From the NCBI GenBank assembly GCA_964411235.1, contig CAYPKE010000047.1:1-16041 (forward strand): a stretch of 16,041 nucleotides of DNA, written 5' to 3'. The notes beneath the pieces were generated by a model. It searched no databases, was not told where the DNA came from, and saw only the letters and a program-made list of their open reading frames with translations. The translations under genes and the position numbers were made by a program. This DNA comes from JAAYKM01 sp964411235. Its GTDB lineage: Bacteria; Desulfobacterota; Syntrophia; Syntrophales; JAAYKM01. This document shows, in pieces, positions 13,192 through 16,041 of the stretch (position 1 is its first letter; each line of letters opens with the position of its first letter).

Positions 13192-14679
13192 TTATTCGAT
13201 CATCCAGGTAGTGCCTTCCGGTCCATCTTTCAGCACGACCCCCTTGGAAGCCAGATCAGCACGCAATTGATCCGCCATCGACCATTCTTTGCGGCTTCTC
13301 GCCTCGTTGCGCGCCTCGATAAGCCGTGCGATTTCGTTCATATCCAGACCCCTTTTGGCCGCCTCCCGTTCCCGGTCCTGCTGAAAATACACATCCGGAT
13401 CTTCTTGGAAAAGGCCTAAGACCCCGCCGATTTCACTCATGATATCCTTAGCGGTTCTGATAACGGCGACCTTCTCGGGTGAAGGGGACCCTTTTTTTGT
13501 CAGGTCGAGATAGTTGTTTACTTGCCTGACCGTATCGAAAAGATACCCGATAGCCCGGGCGGTGTTGAAATCATCCTCCATCGCTTCGACAAACCGCTCC
13601 CGCAACTGACGCAATCCGTCAATTATCTCGTTCCCGGTTGGCGACCATTTCTCCGGTGCCTGATCTTCCTGCCCTTCCCGCATCGCGATCAGGATGTCCT
13701 TAGCCGTTTTCAGCAGGGCATAAAACCTTTCCAGGCCGGTTCTTGCTTCGCTGATGGAAACCTCGGAAAAATCCAGGGGACTGCGGTAATGGCTCTGAAG
13801 GATGAACAGCCTCAGGACCTCCGGATGAAATTTTTTGAGCATTTCCCGGATGGAAGAGATATTGCCCAGAGATTTGGACATTTTCTCATGATCCACCCGG
13901 ACAAAACCATTATGCAACCAGTAGCGGGCAAAGGGTTTCCCCGTCGCGCCGACGGATTGGGCCATTTCATTTTCATGGTGAGGGAAAACCAGGTCCTCGC
14001 CGCCGCCATGAATATCGAAGGTGTCGCCAAGGTACTGCTGGCTCATGACGGAACATTCGATATGCCACCCCGGCCGACCCTTGCCCCAGGGACTCTCCCA
14101 CCAGGGCTCATTCTCCTTGCTGGCTTTCCAGAGGGCAAAGTCCAGGGGATTGCGTTTTTTTTCGTTCACATCAACCCGAGCGCCCGCCATCATTTCGTCC
14201 AGGCTTCGTCCCGAAAGCTTTCCGTATTCCGGAAAGTCTGCCACCGAGAAATAGACATCTCCCCCGGAGACATAAGCCAACTCGCGTTCTAAAAGCGTTT
14301 CAATCAACCGGATCATCCCGTCAATATGTTCCGTCGCCCTGGGGGCGAATGTCGGACGCCTCACACCCAAGGCGTCCATATCCTCGTTGTGCTCGCGTAT
14401 ATACTGATCCGCAATATCGGTTATCGTCCGACCGAGGGTATTGGCCTTGGCGATAATTTTATCGTCCACATCGGTGAAGTTCTTGACGAAAGTGACGGCA
14501 TCGCCCCGATACCCGAAAAATCGTGCTATAACATCGAAAACAACGGAAGATCGGGCGTGGCCCACATGACAGGCATCATAGGCCGTAATCCCGCAGACAT
14601 AAATCCCTACCTTACCGGGATTTACGGGTTCAAAAACTTCCTTTCGCCTGTTTTGCGTATTGTATACTTTCAATGCCAT
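13192..14679 (-). CDS. cysS: Cysteinyl-tRNA synthetase
   Basis: Charges tRNA-Cys with cysteine in the cytoplasm (class Ia synthetase). The 495-residue protein has the HIGH-type motif HVGH (38-41), the KMSKS loop (266-270) and the four zinc ligands of the active site: C29 in YVCG, C209 in GWHIECS, H234 and E238 in FPHHENE. Length is normal and it looks complete, including the C-terminal anticodon-binding part ending GTTWMIE. TAGGAG (14696-14691) precedes ATG 14679. It lies 39 bases after argC on the same strand, too short for a T-box leader, so it is probably co-transcribed with argC. Confidence 0.97.
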   Translation of the reverse strand: MALKVYNTQNRRKEVFEPVNPGKVGIYVCGITAYDACHVGHARSSVVFDVIARFFGYRGDAVTFVKNFTDVDDKIIAKANTLGRTITDIADQYIREHNEDMDALGVRRPTFAPRATEHIDGMIRLIETLLERELAYVSGGDVYFSVADFPEYGKLSGRSLDEMMAGARVDVNEKKRNPLDFALWKASKENEPWWESPWGKGRPGWHIECSVMSQQYLGDTFDIHGGGEDLVFPHHENEMAQSVGATGKPFARYWLHNGFVRVDHEKMSKSLGNISSIREMLKKFHPEVLRLFILQSHYRSPLDFSEVSISEARTGLERFYALLKTAKDILIAMREGQEDQAPEKWSPTGNEIIDGLRQLRERFVEAMEDDFNTARAIGYLFDTVRQVNNYLDLTKKGSPSPEKVAVIRTAKDIMSEIGGVLGLFQEDPDVYFQQDREREAAKRGLDMNEIARLIEARNEARSRKEWSMADQLRADLASKGVVLKDGPEGTTWMIE

Positions 14680-14718
14680 GCTTATCTTAACTCCTATTTT
14701 AACCGGCCTCCGCAGAGA

Positions 14719-15756
14719 TCAGGGAAACAGGGGAACCATGTTCAGGCCCGTCTCTTCCGGGAAACCGCAGATCAGGTTCATATTCTGAATCGCCTGGCCG
14801 GCAGCGCCCTTGACGAGATTGTCGATCGCAGACACGATCACCGCCCGGTTGGCCCGCGGATCAATAAACAGCCCGATATCACAGAAGTTGGTCCCTCTCA
14901 CGGAAAGCAGATTCGGGGACATGCCCTTCGGATAAATCCGGATGAAGGGCTCGCCACGATAAAATTCGCTGTAAAGTTCCCTCAGATCTTCCACTTGCCG
15001 GGAATGAACCAGATCAACGTAAATCGTGCTCAGAATCCCCCGGCTGACAGGCAGCAGATGGGGGGTGAAGGAAATGGTGACCCGATCCCCGGAGAGCCGG
15101 GTAAGCGCCTGTTCCATTTCCGGAAGATGGCGGTGCTGGCCGCCGATCTTGTACGCCTTGAAGCCCTCATCCACTTCGCAGAAGAGGCTTCCCATCTGGG
15201 GTTCTCGGCCCGCGCCGCTGGTTCCGGATTTTGAATCAACCACGATCGAGGTCCGATCGATCAAATCCGTCCCGCACAGAGGCGCAAGACCGAGAATCAC
15301 GCTGGTCGGATAACAGCCGGGATTGGCAATGAAACAGGCTTTGCCGATTTCATCCCGCCACAGCTCGGGAATTCCGTATACGGCTTCGGCGACAACATCA
15401 GGCGACCGGTGCTTGCCGTACCACTGCTCGTAGACGGAAAGGTCCGCCAGGCGAAAGTCCGCACTGAGGTCGATAACTTTTGCACCCGCCTGGAAAAATA
15501 CAGGGGCGATGTCCATAGACGTGCCATGGGGCAATGCCAGGAATACAACCTCGGCCGACCGTACCAGGTCCTCCGGCGGGGCATCCGAAAAGCGAAGCGC
15601 CGTCAGGCCGAATAAGGAGGGGTGGGCCTCAAATACGGGCTTTCCCGCGAACTTCCGGGACGTGACAAAGCTGACTTCGGCCATAGGATGCCGGATGAGC
15701 AGGCGCAGCAGTTCCTGTCCCGTATAGCCGCTTGCACCGTATATCCCGATCTTCAT
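14719..15756 (-). CDS. argC: N-acetyl-gamma-glutamyl-phosphate reductase
   Basis: Third step of arginine (ornithine) biosynthesis: NADPH-dependent reduction of N-acetyl-glutamyl phosphate to the semialdehyde. The 345-residue protein starts with the Rossmann motif IGIYGASGYTGQELLRLL (3-20), has HGTS at 77-80, and the catalytic cysteine C148 in FIANPGCYPTS. This is a full-length type 1 ArgC. ATG 15756 is preferred over the TTG at 15771, which lies inside the terminator's T-run; GGGGGT about 8 bases upstream serves as ribosome site. The gene starts only 13 bases after the T-run of the rpsI terminator. No other arg gene is in the window. Confidence 0.96.
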   Translation of the reverse strand: MKIGIYGASGYTGQELLRLLIRHPMAEVSFVTSRKFAGKPVFEAHPSLFGLTALRFSDAPPEDLVRSAEVVFLALPHGTSMDIAPVFFQAGAKVIDLSADFRLADLSVYEQWYGKHRSPDVVAEAVYGIPELWRDEIGKACFIANPGCYPTSVILGLAPLCGTDLIDRTSIVVDSKSGTSGAGREPQMGSLFCEVDEGFKAYKIGGQHRHLPEMEQALTRLSGDRVTISFTPHLLPVSRGILSTIYVDLVHSRQVEDLRELYSEFYRGEPFIRIYPKGMSPNLLSVRGTNFCDIGLFIDPRANRAVIVSAIDNLVKGAAGQAIQNMNLICGFPEETGLNMVPLFP

Positions 15757-15769
15757 CTTATCTACCCCC

Positions 15770-15795
15770 AAAAAAAAGGGAGGCCATAGCCTCCC
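15770..15795 (-). terminator. Intrinsic terminator after rpsI
   Basis: Reading the minus strand: GGGAGGC (15795-15789), loop TATG, GCCTCCC (15784-15778), then eight T (15777-15770). The 7-bp all-paired stem plus T-run is a textbook terminator. It starts 6 bases after the rpsI stop and ends 13 bases before argC, whose transcription therefore needs read-through or a start inside rpsI. Confidence 0.93.
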
Positions 15796-15801
15796 ATCGA
15801 A

Positions 15802-16041
15802 TCAACGTTTCGAAAACTGGAACCGTTTCCTTGCCCCGGGTTGCCCGTACTTCTTCCTTTCTTTGATTCGTGAATCCCGCGTTAGGAAGCCTACCTTCTT
15901 GAGCATGGATCGCATCTCCTGATCATACTCGACCAAAGCCCTGGAAATACCGTGCTTAACGGCCCCGGCCTGACCCGCCATACCGCCGCCCCGTACATTC
16001 ACGTAGAAATCGAACTGCCCGCGCTTGCCGACAACATCGAG
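15802..16041 (-). CDS. rpsI: 30S ribosomal protein S9, C-terminal part (cut by window end)
   Basis: The last 79 codons of S9, a small-subunit protein whose C-terminal tail reaches the P-site tRNA. The frame runs unbroken to the window edge, starting LDVVGKRGQFDFYVNVRGGG. It has the family core GGGMAGQAGAVKHGISRALVEYD, then GFLTRDSRIKERKKYG, and the invariant tail ending FQFSKR. An apparent internal GTG start at 16002 is not the true start; the gene continues outside the window. In most bacteria rplM lies immediately upstream, which would be off the right edge here. Confidence 0.97.
   Translation of the reverse strand, partial: LDVVGKRGQFDFYVNVRGGGMAGQAGAVKHGISRALVEYDQEMRSMLKKVGFLTRDSRIKERKKYGQPGARKRFQFSKR

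Noticed and set aside
14680..14718. A T-box leader for cysS
   Set aside because: Only 39 bases separate argC and cysS, with no specifier hairpin or T-box core sequence.
14326..15234. A 302-codon plus-strand frame spanning parts of cysS and argC
   Set aside because: Crosses two highly conserved housekeeping genes on the opposite strand; high-GC antisense artefact.

Overview
The window looks like chromosomal DNA from a Gram-negative anaerobe, most likely a deltaproteobacterium (Desulfobacterota, perhaps the Syntrophus/Smithella side). The reasons are the rpsI-argC gene order, the small cysteine-rich DUF6485 protein, the Gld-like ABC cassette with DUF4340, and an outer-membrane TonB-dependent B12 uptake system. 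This placement is inferred from gene content and order; no sequence search was possible.

Left third (about 301-7505, plus strand) is a vitamin B12 (corrinoid) acquisition region. It holds a periplasmic binding protein (btuF-like), a low-GC SdiA-regulated/YjiK-like beta-propeller gene, a sigma70-type promoter, a cobalamin riboswitch, the FecCD permease (btuC), the ATPase (btuD), a second cobalamin riboswitch, the TonB-dependent receptor (btuB), and a TonB-family energy transducer. Together these cover outer-membrane capture, energisation, periplasmic binding and inner-membrane import. ExbB/ExbD are not in the window. The most unusual point is that the last 26 codons and the stop codon of btuD lie inside the second riboswitch aptamer.

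Middle (12452 down to 7591, minus strand) is a compact, apparently six-gene operon. It contains a GldA-like ATPase, a GldF-like ABC-2 permease, a GldG-like auxiliary protein, a DUF4340 membrane-anchored protein, a cysteine-rich DUF6485 protein, and a stand-alone cyclic-nucleotide-binding domain protein. The first four are translationally coupled or nearly so. Their substrate is unknown.

Right (12692-16041): a universal stress protein gene on the plus strand with its own strong terminator, converging on a minus-strand housekeeping run: rpsI (cut by the window edge), argC, cysS. A clear intrinsic terminator separates rpsI from argC.

The first 300 bases are AT-rich and hold only an unrecognised open frame without a start. 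No tRNA, rRNA, CRISPR array, insertion sequence or phage gene was seen.
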